From assembly GCA_010094025.1 (NCBI GenBank), contig ML991783.1:248001-312000 (forward strand): a stretch of DNA of 64,000 nucleotides, given 5' to 3'. A program made the translations under genes and the position numbers. The DNA is from Viridothelium virens (lineage: Eukaryota > Ascomycota > Dothideomycetes > Trypetheliales > Trypetheliaceae). Position 1 is the first letter of the stretch. Each line of letters opens with the position of its first letter. The notes below the pieces were generated by a model that made no database searches, was not told the origin of the DNA, and saw only the letters and a program-made list of their open reading frames with translations. Positions 54,842 through 64,000 of the stretch are shown piece by piece.

Positions 54842-56218
54842 ATGGTTTCGTCCCTATACGTCTTGGCGGCCGCTGCTGCTTTCCTCAGACCTGCCTGGGC
54901 ACAAGCCTCAACTTGCAATCCAACTAAGAGCACCGATTGCAAACCCGATCCAGCTTTGAGCAAGGCCGCTTTCTATGATTTCACAAAAGGCACTTCAAGT
55001 GACTGGACACCATCTACCGGCGTCTTTCCAACCTACAATGCATCTGGAGCTATCTTCTCCATTATTCACCCTCTCGACTCCCCGACCCTTTTCTCCAACT
55101 GGTACATTATGTACGGCAGGTATGACATTGTCGCACAGATCGCCCCAGGTCATGGTGCAGTCAGCTCCTCGGTACTCATGAGCGACGACAAGGACGAAAT
55201 CGACCTCGAGTGGGTAGGCTCTCAGACCAACTCATTGCAATGCAATTATTTTGGCCAAGCGCAAGAAGGCTCCGAACAGACCGTCACTGTCAGCGCCCCC
55301 AGCTCGTCATACCACACCTACACTATCGACTGGACTCCCTCCAGCCTGTCCTGGATCGTTGATGGAAAGACATTACGCACAATCCCTTCTTCGTCAGCTA
55401 ACTACCCACAAACTCCAATGAAACTCCAAATTGGCGTCTGGCCGGGTGGTGATCCCTCGGAGCCCTCGGGAACACAGTCCTGGGCTGAAGGACCCATCAA
55501 TTACGCCGATGGCCCATTCACAATGATTGTCAAGAGCGTCACAGCCTATGACTACTCAACGGGATCTGAATATTCGTACCAAGGCACCTCTGGCAAGGCC
55601 TCCAGCATCGAGGCCAACGGCGGCAAAATCGCTCAATACAGCAACATCAACGGCCTAAGCGTATCCACCGCTTCGATGACCTCTGCCGGCTCATCATCTA
55701 CTTCCTCCGCCATATCAAGCTCAATTGCTCCCAGCTCAAGCTCAGTCTCCGCGCCAGCTCAGATTCCCTCCACTTTCACAACGCTTGTTTCAACTGTCAG
55801 CCCCAGCAGTACGGGAGGTGCTGCGTCTACCGTCAGCTCTGTCGTCCCCGCCAGTGCTTCCTCTACCCCTAGCCCAACGCCTGTTAGTGGCTCTGGGTCT
55901 GCCAGTGGCTCGCCTGTTCCTAGCCCAACGCCTGTTGGTGGCTCTGGGTCTGCCAGTGACTCGCCTATTCCTAGCCCAACATCTGGGAGTGGATCTGGAT
56001 CTGCCAGTGGTTCAGGCTCGGCCTCAGGAAGTGGCAGTGGTAGTGGTGGTCACGGCGGCAATCCTGGTCACGGCTCCAGCGGCACCTCAATACCCGCTCC
56101 GATTGAGAGCGCAATTACTGCGATTGGTAATAAAGATCCGCAGCTTGGTAAGGCTTTGGAGAGCATCTGGGGCTGGGTTACGGAGATGTTTTCCGGCAAT
56201 GGAAAGAAAGAATGGTAG
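54842..56218 (+). CDS. CRH-type GH16 cell-wall transglycosylase
   Basis: Single exon, 458 aa. CRH enzymes cut chitin and join it to beta-glucan in the wall. A signal peptide (MVSSLYVLAAAAAFLRPAWA) is followed by a Cys-containing N-terminus and the GH16 domain. The catalytic motif DEIDLEWVG (nucleophile Glu, Asp, acid/base Glu) lies at about residues 117-125. Downstream are the family's conserved NYFGQ, YHTYTIDWTPSSLSWIVDGK and LQIGVWPGGDPSEPSGTQSW. From about residue 280 the protein is a Ser/Thr-rich stalk with repeated PSPTPVxGSGSAS units. The usual hydrophobic GPI tail is absent: the end is ESIWGWVTEMFSGNGKKEW, so it may be freely secreted or bound in another way. Confidence 0.92.
   Translation: MVSSLYVLAAAAAFLRPAWAQASTCNPTKSTDCKPDPALSKAAFYDFTKGTSSDWTPSTGVFPTYNASGAIFSIIHPLDSPTLFSNWYIMYGRYDIVAQIAPGHGAVSSSVLMSDDKDEIDLEWVGSQTNSLQCNYFGQAQEGSEQTVTVSAPSSSYHTYTIDWTPSSLSWIVDGKTLRTIPSSSANYPQTPMKLQIGVWPGGDPSEPSGTQSWAEGPINYADGPFTMIVKSVTAYDYSTGSEYSYQGTSGKASSIEANGGKIAQYSNINGLSVSTASMTSAGSSSTSSAISSSIAPSSSSVSAPAQIPSTFTTLVSTVSPSSTGGAASTVSSVVPASASSTPSPTPVSGSGSASGSPVPSPTPVGGSGSASDSPIPSPTSGSGSGSASGSGSASGSGSGSGGHGGNPGHGSSGTSIPAPIESAITAIGNKDPQLGKALESIWGWVTEMFSGNGKKEW
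55865..56060 (+). repeat. Minisatellite in the Ser/Pro stalk of the GH16 gene
   Basis: Imperfect 54-bp units (CCTAGCCCAACGCCTGTTRG followed by TGGCTCTGGGTCTGCCAGTG) repeat two to three times, then degenerate into Gly-Ser codons. They encode the stalk. Confidence 0.7.
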
Positions 56219-58228
56219 GCCCTACGTGCCTGCCAGAGTCGACTGGAGTCTACTGCTATCGTTTCATTTCTTCTACGGGGGTCGATTCCCATGATTACGT
56301 ATTTAGACAGCATGCATGCTTTGCTGCATAGACCAGCGAAAGTTGGAAAGAATTTCGAATGTAGATAGCGCATTTGTCTTTCAATAATTTTAATAACAGC
56401 CCACTTGACCGGAAGCCAAAAAAAATCGGAATCCAGCTTATCTTCTCTCAAGAAGGGGAAATGCATGAGGTGCGCCAGGGCTCCAAAGTCCTCTATTTGC
56501 CTCTGACTGTACTCTCATTTTGGGCAGAAATAAAGCATTTGTGACGTAACTTTCCGCTGCACCTAATCTGGATACTGCTGTTAGCGTGCCGCTCTGTAAA
56601 AGTAGCAAAGGACTCAACCTACAGAAGTACCTAGATAATAAATATCTAAGCTTGCCCTGGGTGAAAACCAAGCAAAACTCGCCCGTAGGCTTGATAGGCT
56701 GCTACTGCTGAGGTGGCGGCGGGGAGGAGGGAGACCAAGCCACAGGTTCACCGTCGTTCTGCCTGCTGCTCACGCAGGCGACGCGCTCTCCGCCGGCGAC
56801 GATAGGCCTGGGAGGGCCCGGCTTTTTGCTTTTTGGCCCTCTGCTGATGTTGATGTTGATGCTGCTGCTGCTGCTGCGGTTGCAGGATGCTCTCTAAGGC
56901 GGCCAGCTTCTCCTTTAGCCGCTTGTTTTCAAGCCGCAACCGATTCTCTCTGCGAAAGCGAGCCATTGTAACAGAAAATGAATTGAAAGAAAGTTTTCCA
57001 GCTGTAGAATTTGATTCTGGCACAATAATCCAAGTTTACGAGAGCTCCAAAGAGCTAAATTTTATCAATTCTGTATCGTACCTATGTGTTACATTGCAAT
57101 TTCCCAAGCCGGCAGGCACCTTCTGCTCTTGCCTCCCCATCACCTTCCCATAAACAAACACAGATGCAGTGCGCTACCAACAAGCAACTCTCCTGTCCGT
57201 CGGCCATTGGCACAGGTAGGCATTCGTCGAGGATTTGATCTACTAAAATTGCTATCTTATATAAGGAGCTTTCTGCTTTGGTTGGGTACTGTTTTTAATG
57301 CTATCCGGTCTATCACCGCAGGTCTTCCGCTCTCCTCTCTCCTGATCTCTGTAGTGCGTGAACTGTACTGCTTGTGGCATACATGCTACGTACCTATAGC
57401 GGGACGTTCCAAACTCCGATATATTTACACCTATTCTACACACGATATCGGCCACCCAAACCCTCTATCTCAAATACCTTTAGAAGAGTTTTGGGGTTCG
57501 TAATCGTGCGAGACAGGTCCCTACATTCGTGCTCTCCGCACTCTTACCCCACTTTCCCAACTCGAATCTCTAAAAATCCTATTCAAAACGGAGAAGTTTA
57601 CTCTATGAACAGAGGAGGTCAAAGTGCTCCCGCCGGGATGGATGCACTGGATGGGGGTTGGGTACTAACAATTCTCAGAGAACACCCGTTTCAAGACTTG
57701 TACCACTGGCGATAGCTTGCGAGTCCAGTTAGCTCTTGCCTCTTCTCGCCTCAAGGAGTTGTCAGTACTTTCCTATTGGAACGGATGATTTGGCGGCGGT
57801 CCCGCCAAACCATCTGGCTTCAATTGTCTGGCCTCAAACTTCCGAGAACCATACCAATATCTGTGCCAGATTGATCCGGACTACTCCGAATGCTGGGTAT
57901 ACAGCTAATCAGATACCATGATCTTTGTTCCATGCTATTAGTCTTACTTCATGGATTCTCCGCACCGGTGAGTACCTAGTAATAGGGTAGGACAGCTCAA
58001 CAGAGTAAAGGTACGAGGAATAACCAGGGCTCCATCCCATCCTTAAGCATGGATAACTTCACCGCTCATCTTATTTATTCTCATAGTTCTTAAGGACCGT
58101 CTCTTCTCTTTGGCTCTCTGGTAGTTTTCTACGACATACAAGGTTTGCTTGAAGTTGAGGATCACGATGCAGTATTTTACAGTCTGTGTCATCGCCGCAG
58201 CGGTACGTTTCAGGCCCTTTCATGCGAG
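56219..58228. other. 2-kb intergenic region between GH16 and P450
   Basis: No recognised gene. A 91-codon minus frame (56748-57023) is basic, Gln/His-rich and coiled-coil-like, with a CTG/GTTGAT triplet run; it could be a chance frame or a fragment of something older. Frames on the plus strand (57084-57715) match nothing. Confidence 0.45.
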
Positions 58229-59837
58229 ATGCTTCGTATTGATGTGCTCAAGTTATTGGTGAGCCTCTTGACTTGGATCATATACACTCTCTTTCTCCAC
58301 CCACTCGCACGTCTCCCTGGCCCCAAGCTCTGGGCAATCTCTCAATTTCCATGGCACTGGAATAGCATCAACGGTCGACTTGCGCTCAGACTGGATGACC
58401 TGCATGCACAATACGGACCTATCATGCGCATCTGCCCTAACGAAGTCTCCTGCGCCGCAACGAGTCGGGAAACGTGGAAACTGATCCATGGGCACCGGCC
58501 CGAAATGACCAAGTGGAATGGCGGCACCGGACTCCCTGGACCTGGCAAAGGCGTCCGAGATATATCTAACGCTGATGAAGAGAACCATGCCAGAATGCGC
58601 AAGGCCATGAATCCTGCGTTCTCGGACCGAGCGTTACGGGACCAAGAGGGAATGCTGAAGTTGTATGTCGAAAAGTTGATGACCAAGCTACGAGAGACGG
58701 CAGGTGATGGGCCCCTAAACATCATGAATTTCTTCAATTGGACGACCTTCGACGTGATCGGTGAGTTGGCTTTTGGCGAATCGTTTGAGGGGCTCGACAA
58801 ACTCCACTTCCATCCATGGGTAGCCGGATTCCTGGACAATGCTAGAGCCATTACCTTTGAGAACGCGATCGTTTCTTTCAATCTCAGTAGCATTGTGGAA
58901 GCCTTCATACCAAAAAGGCTCAAGGAGGCGCGTGCAAACTTTTTCAATTTTGGCGATAGAAAGATCGAAGTGAGATTAGCGCTGGAGGATAAAGGAGAAG
59001 GGAAAGATAAGAAGGATCTTGTGAGATACATGATGCTAAATGTGGACTCGAGCGCTGAGATGAGTCGGCGCGAGCTGGCTAAAAATGCATCCTTGGTCGC
59101 TTTTGCGGGAAGCGAGACGAGTGGTACATTTTGCTCGGGTTTTGTATATCTCATTCTCAAACATCCAGAGGTCTACCAGAAGCTTTGCGATGAGGTGAGA
59201 AGCACTTTTCCAAAGAAGGAAGATGTGACTATATTGGCAGTGCCCGTGTTGAAGTATCTGAATTGCGTGGTGCAGGAGGTTTTTAGAGTGTATGTGTTCT
59301 AGAAGTCTTAACTGAACCATCTGACTGGCAAATACGAATAGGTATCCTCCGGCACCTGCGACGCTTCCTAGAGTTGTGCCAGCAGGAGGTGAAAGCATTG
59401 AAGGACATTGGATTCCGCAAGGAGTAAGTCAAGGCCTGCAAGCAATTACCATTCCCTTAAAGTCAGTGACTCATCAGGAAAATTTCTGCGAACAGACAGT
59501 CATTGGCATCAACCAATTTTCCACAAATCAAGCCGCTCGAAACTTCCACAATCCCAAAAGGTTTGATCCCTCTCGCTGGCTTCCTGAAGGAGAGCGCTTC
59601 ACGGAGTATGACGATGACAAGCGTTCAGTAGTTCAGCCCTTCTCTGCTGGACCACGGAATTGCCTGGGACAAAATCTGGCGAACGTCGAGATAAGACTAA
59701 TTCTGTGTAGGCTTCTGATGGAATTTGATATGGAGCTGACCGAAGAGTCGAATGAGCATTGGCTAGACCAGAAAGTGTATGTCGTTTGGGAAAAGAAGCC
59801 ATTGATGGTGAAGCTCCGACCAAGGAATGTCAATTAG
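58229..59837 (+). CDS. Cytochrome P450 monooxygenase
   Basis: Three exons: 58229-59289, 59342-59423 and 59496-59837, giving 494 aa. It is an ER-anchored haem monooxygenase of the group that includes trichothecene C-15 hydroxylase-like enzymes. The membrane anchor LVSLLTWIIYTLFLHPLARL is followed by the proline hinge LPGPK. The I helix AFAGSETSG (oxygen activation), K helix ExxR as QEVFRVYPP, PERF-like FDPSRW, and haem loop FSAGPRNCLGQ with the cysteine ligand are all intact. Introns fall after EVFRV and before TVIGIN. An alternative first exon exists: ATG at 58167 (MQYFTVCVIAAA) spliced with a GTACGT donor to 58255. That start looks more like a P450 N-terminus. Substrate unknown. Confidence 0.92.
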
Positions 59838-59972
59838 GGTTGACAACTTGCGGCATTAAGGACCGCAGCAAGGGGGAACTTAGATATTCAGTAAAAGGGA
59901 CAAAAGAAACTAGAGGATCTTCAAATTGCTGTAGAGTAGATTTTCGTGATCTTTGGGTGCGGACTGTGGATT

Positions 59973-60932
59973 TCATCCCTCTGACCAAACGTCGTACCCG
60001 AAAGTGTCCTTCATGTCTACAAATCGTGTATGCCTGCCCTTCGCGACATCATTCACTGCATTGAACTCGTCATGCGACAGCTCTGTAAAGTGAAAGTTGC
60101 TTTCTATTCTTGACGGCGTTGAGCTTTTGGGCAACACGACGTATCCCCGCTTCACGCCCCACGCGATTAATACCTGAGCCAATGAACTTCCGCGCTTCTC
60201 TGCAACTTGGTTCAATGTTTTGTTTGTGGTTACCTTCTCGCCGGTTGAAGGAACCTGGTTCTGAGAGCCGAGTGGAGAGTATGCCTCTGGCATAATGTCG
60301 TGGTCAAAGCAGTAATTGACCAGCTCGTCATTTGGAAGGAATGGATGGATCTCGATTTGATTCACAGCAGGTTTGACCTTGGCAAAGCGAAGGAGTTTCT
60401 CGAGGCCAGAAATAGTCCAGTTTGAGACACCGATCGAGCGTGCTTTGCCAACTGCATACAGCTCTTCCATGGCGCGCCATGTGGGCTCTGGATTTTTAGT
60501 AAGACCTTCCTTGATGATGTATTTGCCATTTGAGCCAATTTTGGGCAGCTTGTTGTCGTCTGCTTCAGCAGCGATGGGCCAGTGGACGAGAAACAGGTCG
60601 ACATAATCAGTCTGGAGCTTCTTCAAAGAGCTGTCGAGTGACCATTTGACCTCTTCGGGTTCATGGAGATGGTTCCACACTTTTGTGCAAATAAAAATGT
60701 CGGACCGCTTGACGCTCGTGTTATCGGCCAAAAAGTCTTTGACGGCATCTCCGACCTCCTCTTCGTTTTGGTAAAACCATGCGCAATCTAAATGCCGATA
60801 ACCGACCTTCAAAGCACAGGTAACGGCCTTGTACGTTCCGCCTGTGACACCTTCATTCGCGAAAGTACCGAAGCCAATTGCTGGAATCCGAAGCCCGTTG
60901 TTTAGCTTGAGCGTTGGACCAGACATTTTCAC
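59973..60932 (-). CDS. Aldo-keto reductase (Gcy1/glycerol dehydrogenase type)
   Basis: Single exon, 319 aa (317 from the third-codon Met, MSGPTLKLNNG, a more usual start). NADPH-dependent TIM-barrel reductase of the cytosol that reduces aldehydes or keto sugars. The tetrad is present: Asp in GYRHLDCAWFY, Tyr in FYQNEEEVG, Lys in ICTKVWN, His in LFLVHWP. The cofactor loop near the end is VLPKSSTPSRIESNF, with the Lys/Ser/Arg set typical for NADPH. The family's usual YGNE is FYQNE here. The gene converges on the P450 gene (135 bp between stops). The two could act on one substrate, but proximity alone is weak evidence. Confidence 0.92.
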   Translation of the reverse strand: MKMSGPTLKLNNGLRIPAIGFGTFANEGVTGGTYKAVTCALKVGYRHLDCAWFYQNEEEVGDAVKDFLADNTSVKRSDIFICTKVWNHLHEPEEVKWSLDSSLKKLQTDYVDLFLVHWPIAAEADDNKLPKIGSNGKYIIKEGLTKNPEPTWRAMEELYAVGKARSIGVSNWTISGLEKLLRFAKVKPAVNQIEIHPFLPNDELVNYCFDHDIMPEAYSPLGSQNQVPSTGEKVTTNKTLNQVAEKRGSSLAQVLIAWGVKRGYVVLPKSSTPSRIESNFHFTELSHDEFNAVNDVAKGRHTRFVDMKDTFGYDVWSEG

Positions 60933-61887
60933 TGCCCGGTACGACTCTTAATGTGACTAGTGCACCGTACAAATTTGAAAGGATGGAGAAGTGGCGTCAG
61001 CAGGAGGCGCAATTTTCAGAGCAGCCTATCTTGGATGTCCAACTTGGTACTTATCGGGGCCTGAAGTGTAGAGGGAGTATTTGCCTCTGGACGAGGCGCG
61101 TGTGACCCAGGGAAACACGCGTTGAAGAGGGTTGAACTTACCATATTCCGTATTATTCCATGTAAGGCTGCCTGTTCACAATGATGTGGACACGCAGAGA
61201 GGAAGAAATGGATGTTAAAACTGGTTCCTGCTCAGGTCTAACCACTTTCGCTGGCTTACCAATCTTTTGCGGGTCCACTGTGTTACTCATTTTCGACCAT
61301 TTACTCCATACTTAGTCCGTACAGCACACCTCAACGGTATTTTCGTCTTCCATCTATGTTGGGATGGCGTTTGGGTTGAGAACAGACGAGTCAAAGGCTT
61401 ATTATGTCCTATGTACTTGTAAACCTAATCTTCGGTGTCACTGGACACTTGCAACGTCGTAAATCATGCCAAAACCATTAGAAAGCAGAAGTCCATGAAG
61501 AACCTAAGTTCTAACCTTTTCTTGTCTTCAGTCTCCTTCAGACGTTTCTTCCATCCCAACGAATATCTAAATTCCTTGTCTGTCTGTCTACATCACACAT
61601 GCACTGACGATGACAGCCTCGGTGGATACCGTACCAAACTTTCTTTTCAGGCAGAACAACAATGGACGTCCGGCGTGTCCTCAACAGTGATCGCATCATC
61701 TGTATAATCTCGCACATTTTTCTTCAAAAAGGCATTGCGTCGCTGCAGTTTCTTCATCACATCCTGAGATCCCACAGTGTCCCAGATCTTTCGCTTGAAG
61801 CAAGCTCCAATTAAATTCTGCTGCTCGATACTTTAGATATCCTACAGACTATCCTTGGTATTTCCAAGTCAGTCTCCACCGCTCAAA
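60933..61887. promoter_or_regulatory. Region between divergent AKR and HAD genes
   Basis: 955 bp without a recognised gene, holding both promoters. A 90-codon plus frame (61435-61707) matches nothing. Confidence 0.45.
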
Positions 61888-63342
61888 ATGCCCATGTTCG
61901 AAGACGATGATTTTTGTGTGGACCGACCAATTTCCCCTCCCAAATCACCCGAGCTTCACAGAGTCCAGCTCAGTGACGGCTACAGGAGCAGCCGCAGTAA
62001 TCCTCAGTCCCCCAATGCAGACGACGGGCTAAACAGAAACGAAGCAATCGAAGTTCCTGCGACTCGATCCTTCATTTCGGACGCTCAAAACTACATGCAC
62101 AATCTCAGCCTTTCCCCTTCGATGAAAGACCGTCGTGGTTCTCGCAATTCTCTCGGCACCTCTCTCCCAATTCCCAGTCGTGAGTCCCGGAGGTCTATGC
62201 TCTCCTGGTATTCTGCAGTTCCCCCTCATGATGGCTGCAAGGCCTGTTCGAGCATGCCGCCAGCGCAGCCAACCCGGGAGATTCTTGCTTCACAACTGCA
62301 AGACATCTCCAGCTCAAAGGTAGCTGCTGTGAAGGACATGGCCTTTGTCTTCGATATTGACGGCGTCCTCGTCCACGGTGACCGCCTTATTCCTGAAGGC
62401 CAGCGCGTTTTGCAAATCTTGAATGGCGATAACGAGCTGGGAATTAAGATTCCTCACATTTTCCTTACTAACGGTTCCGGTAAGCTCGAACAAACCCGCG
62501 TCGACCAACTCTCCAAGATCTTGAAGTCTCCAATTTCTATCGACCAGTTCATCCAATCTCATACCCCTATGTCTGCCCTTGCAGAGTACTACTCGACAGT
62601 TCTCGTCGTGGGTGGCGAAGGTTATCGCTGCCGGGAGGTCGCCTACGACTATGGCTTCCGGAACGTTATAATCCCGCACGACGTTGTTGCCTGGGACCCA
62701 ACTATCGCGCCATATCGTACACCGACTCCCTCCGAGCGTCGTGCCGCTTGGCCGCAGGACTTCAGCCAAACCAACATCGAAGCCATCATGGTCTTCTCTG
62801 ACTCTCGCGACTATGCCACCGACATGCAGATCATCGTTGACTTGCTGCGCTCGGAACACGGACGTCTTGGCACGGTGGCTCAGGATCCCGTCGCCCAGCG
62901 GATTCCGATTTACTTTTCGCAGGGAGACCTGCTATGTCCGACTGAGCATCCCATCCCCCGCATGTCACAGGGCGCCTTTCGTATCGGGCTCGAGGCCATG
63001 TATAAGGCGTTGACAGGGGTAGACCTCGAGCGCGTGATCTATGGCAAGCCAGAGCTGGCGACTTACAAGTACGCGGACGAAGTGATTGCAGGGTGGTTGA
63101 TGTATCTTCACGGAGAGGAAAAATTACCCAAGAATATCTACATGATAGGCGATAACCCAGCATCGGATATCGTGGGAGGAAATATGTATGGGTGGAATAC
63201 ATGTCTTGTTCGTACAGGAGTCTATCAGGGCGAGGGAAACGATCGCGATAATCCCGCAAGTTTTGGCGTGTTTAAGAACGTCTTGGAGGCTGTGGAGACG
63301 GCTATCGGGAAGGAATTGGGAAAGGACTTCAAATTGGAATGA
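61888..63342 (+). CDS. HAD-superfamily hydrolase, CECR5/Ykr070w type
   Basis: Single exon, 484 aa from the ATG at 61888 (MPMFEDDDFCVDRPISPPKS); the 11 codons upstream lack an ATG. The first 145 residues are Ser/Pro-rich and disordered. The HAD IIA core follows: motif I FDIDGVLVHGD (nucleophile and second Asp, about residues 154-164), motif II IFLTNGSG, the squiggle/cap region with LVVGGEGYRCREVAYDYGF, motif III Lys in VIYGKPELATYKYA, and motif IV MIGDNPASDIVGG. The family is conserved in eukaryotes (human CECR5/HDHD5, yeast Ykr070w, often mitochondrial), with substrate not established. No clear mitochondrial presequence is seen here. All catalytic residues are present. Confidence 0.9.
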   Translation: MPMFEDDDFCVDRPISPPKSPELHRVQLSDGYRSSRSNPQSPNADDGLNRNEAIEVPATRSFISDAQNYMHNLSLSPSMKDRRGSRNSLGTSLPIPSRESRRSMLSWYSAVPPHDGCKACSSMPPAQPTREILASQLQDISSSKVAAVKDMAFVFDIDGVLVHGDRLIPEGQRVLQILNGDNELGIKIPHIFLTNGSGKLEQTRVDQLSKILKSPISIDQFIQSHTPMSALAEYYSTVLVVGGEGYRCREVAYDYGFRNVIIPHDVVAWDPTIAPYRTPTPSERRAAWPQDFSQTNIEAIMVFSDSRDYATDMQIIVDLLRSEHGRLGTVAQDPVAQRIPIYFSQGDLLCPTEHPIPRMSQGAFRIGLEAMYKALTGVDLERVIYGKPELATYKYADEVIAGWLMYLHGEEKLPKNIYMIGDNPASDIVGGNMYGWNTCLVRTGVYQGEGNDRDNPASFGVFKNVLEAVETAIGKELGKDFKLE

Positions 63343-64000
63343 AGTGACAAGATGAATCCAGTGCGGCGCAGTGCGCCACCTATTTCTGCTATCGAGTAGA
63401 TGTACTTTGGTCATGGTTCGGAGCCATATGCTGCAGAACGGGGGAAAGTACAGAAAGAGCAACAGGAAGGGTTCTGATGCGTTTCTCGCTGACTTTCAAT
63501 AAAATGTCGTATCATAACTTATTCATTAGTCGTCTGTAGATATGATAGTCTGCTATCATCCAGAAGGCTCCCCTTCGTGATCCTTTGAAGGTTAAACTAT
63601 CTACCACTGAAATCGGAGATTCGACAATCTGTCCATACAAGTGGTAGAGTACTTGCAAGCTTAAAAGCGGCCTCCACCTTCGATCGTACCAACTCTATCG
63701 AAGTACCTAGCCTCCTCAGCCATGCACCCTATAAGGGAATTGCATCCCTTTTGATGCCCAGCAAGTCTCTTTGCGTGAAATTTGCCATCTCGCTTCTGCC
63801 CCAAATCCCACCAACTCCCCCCGTGTGTTCAATTCCCTTTCTTCTGCCGCTACAGAACATCCGCACAGCAGGCGATGGAAAACTATTTGAGGTAGCTCTG
63901 TGTTACTTGATAATAAATTGTCTGTTATGTAGGAGATACCCGCTCGGTGCTGGACAAGACAAGACAAGACAAGACAGACAATTCTCAGGCTGGCTAAACC
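63343..64000. other. Right end, no gene recognised
   Basis: 3' flank of the HAD gene. A minus frame (63716-63967) matches nothing. It ends with a short pentanucleotide repeat. Confidence 0.45.
63954..63980. repeat. (ACAAG)n microsatellite
   Basis: Five perfect or near-perfect ACAAG/GACAA units in a row. Confidence 0.9.

Noticed and set aside
56748-57023. Basic, Gln/His-rich coiled-coil-like frame on the minus strand
   Set aside because: Driven by a triplet run; no recognisable domain and no intact gene around it.
58229-60932. P450 plus aldo-keto reductase as a biosynthetic gene cluster
   Set aside because: No synthase, transporter or regulator stands beside them; GH16 and HAD genes flank the pair, so a cluster is not supported.
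1-64000. CRISPR arrays, LTR elements, viral genes or rRNA
   Set aside because: None seen on reading either strand; the only repeats are the small elements, tandem repeats and microsatellites listed.

Overview
The window is nuclear DNA from a filamentous ascomycete (Pezizomycotina). The signs are short spliceosomal introns (about 47-137 nt, GTAAGT-like donors, CTAAC-like branch points), fungal-only families (Tvp18, Aim21, Rsc7, UstYa-type oxidase, CRH-type GH16, acid sphingomyelinase with saposin domain), and transposon copies that differ by C-to-T/G-to-A changes typical of repeat-induced point mutation (RIP). I cannot name the species. For most genes I worked out exons by hand from splice signals and protein continuity; in every gene given a full exon list the exons sum to a whole number of codons.

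Layout. 1-5.2 kb: a decaying left end with a broken UstYa-like gene, a polytopic membrane protein gene interrupted by one in-frame TGA, and a small secreted protein. 6.3-25.5 kb: mostly housekeeping genes, namely TVP18 (Golgi), AIM21 (actin), a single-pass surface protein, RSC7 (chromatin remodelling) head-to-head with a P-TEFb-type cyclin, an MFS transporter, and a deaminase-fold protein. 25.7-28.9 kb: a MITE and two divergent secreted-protein genes. 30-34 kb: a hypothetical protein and a secreted acid sphingomyelinase. 33.8-38 kb: gene-poor, with a 150-bp tandem repeat. 38-50.4 kb: DUF924 protein, F-box-like protein, galactokinase, peroxisomal MaoC-type hydratase, trimethyllysine dioxygenase, an intron-containing tRNA-Arg(CCG), and the proteasomal ATPase RPT5. 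50.5-63.4 kb: F-box/LRR protein, CRH-type cell-wall transglycosylase, cytochrome P450, aldo-keto reductase and a HAD hydrolase.

Mobile elements are small and non-autonomous. Family 1 (TA target sites, 33-bp or longer inverted ends) has copies at 25.8, 39.3 and 47.4 kb. Family 2 (44-bp inverted ends, 236 bp) has copies at 40.9 and 47.9 kb; the second carries a nested 200-bp insertion with an 8-bp target duplication. The 47.4-48.3 kb cluster brackets the tRNA gene, and both elements there look RIP-mutated while their relatives elsewhere do not. I see no LTR or viral element, no CRISPR and no complete biosynthetic gene cluster. The likeliest new observations are the MITE families and their nesting, two tiny coding exons (16 and 18 nt), a deaminase with a long insert between its zinc motifs, and the 150-bp in-phase tandem repeat.
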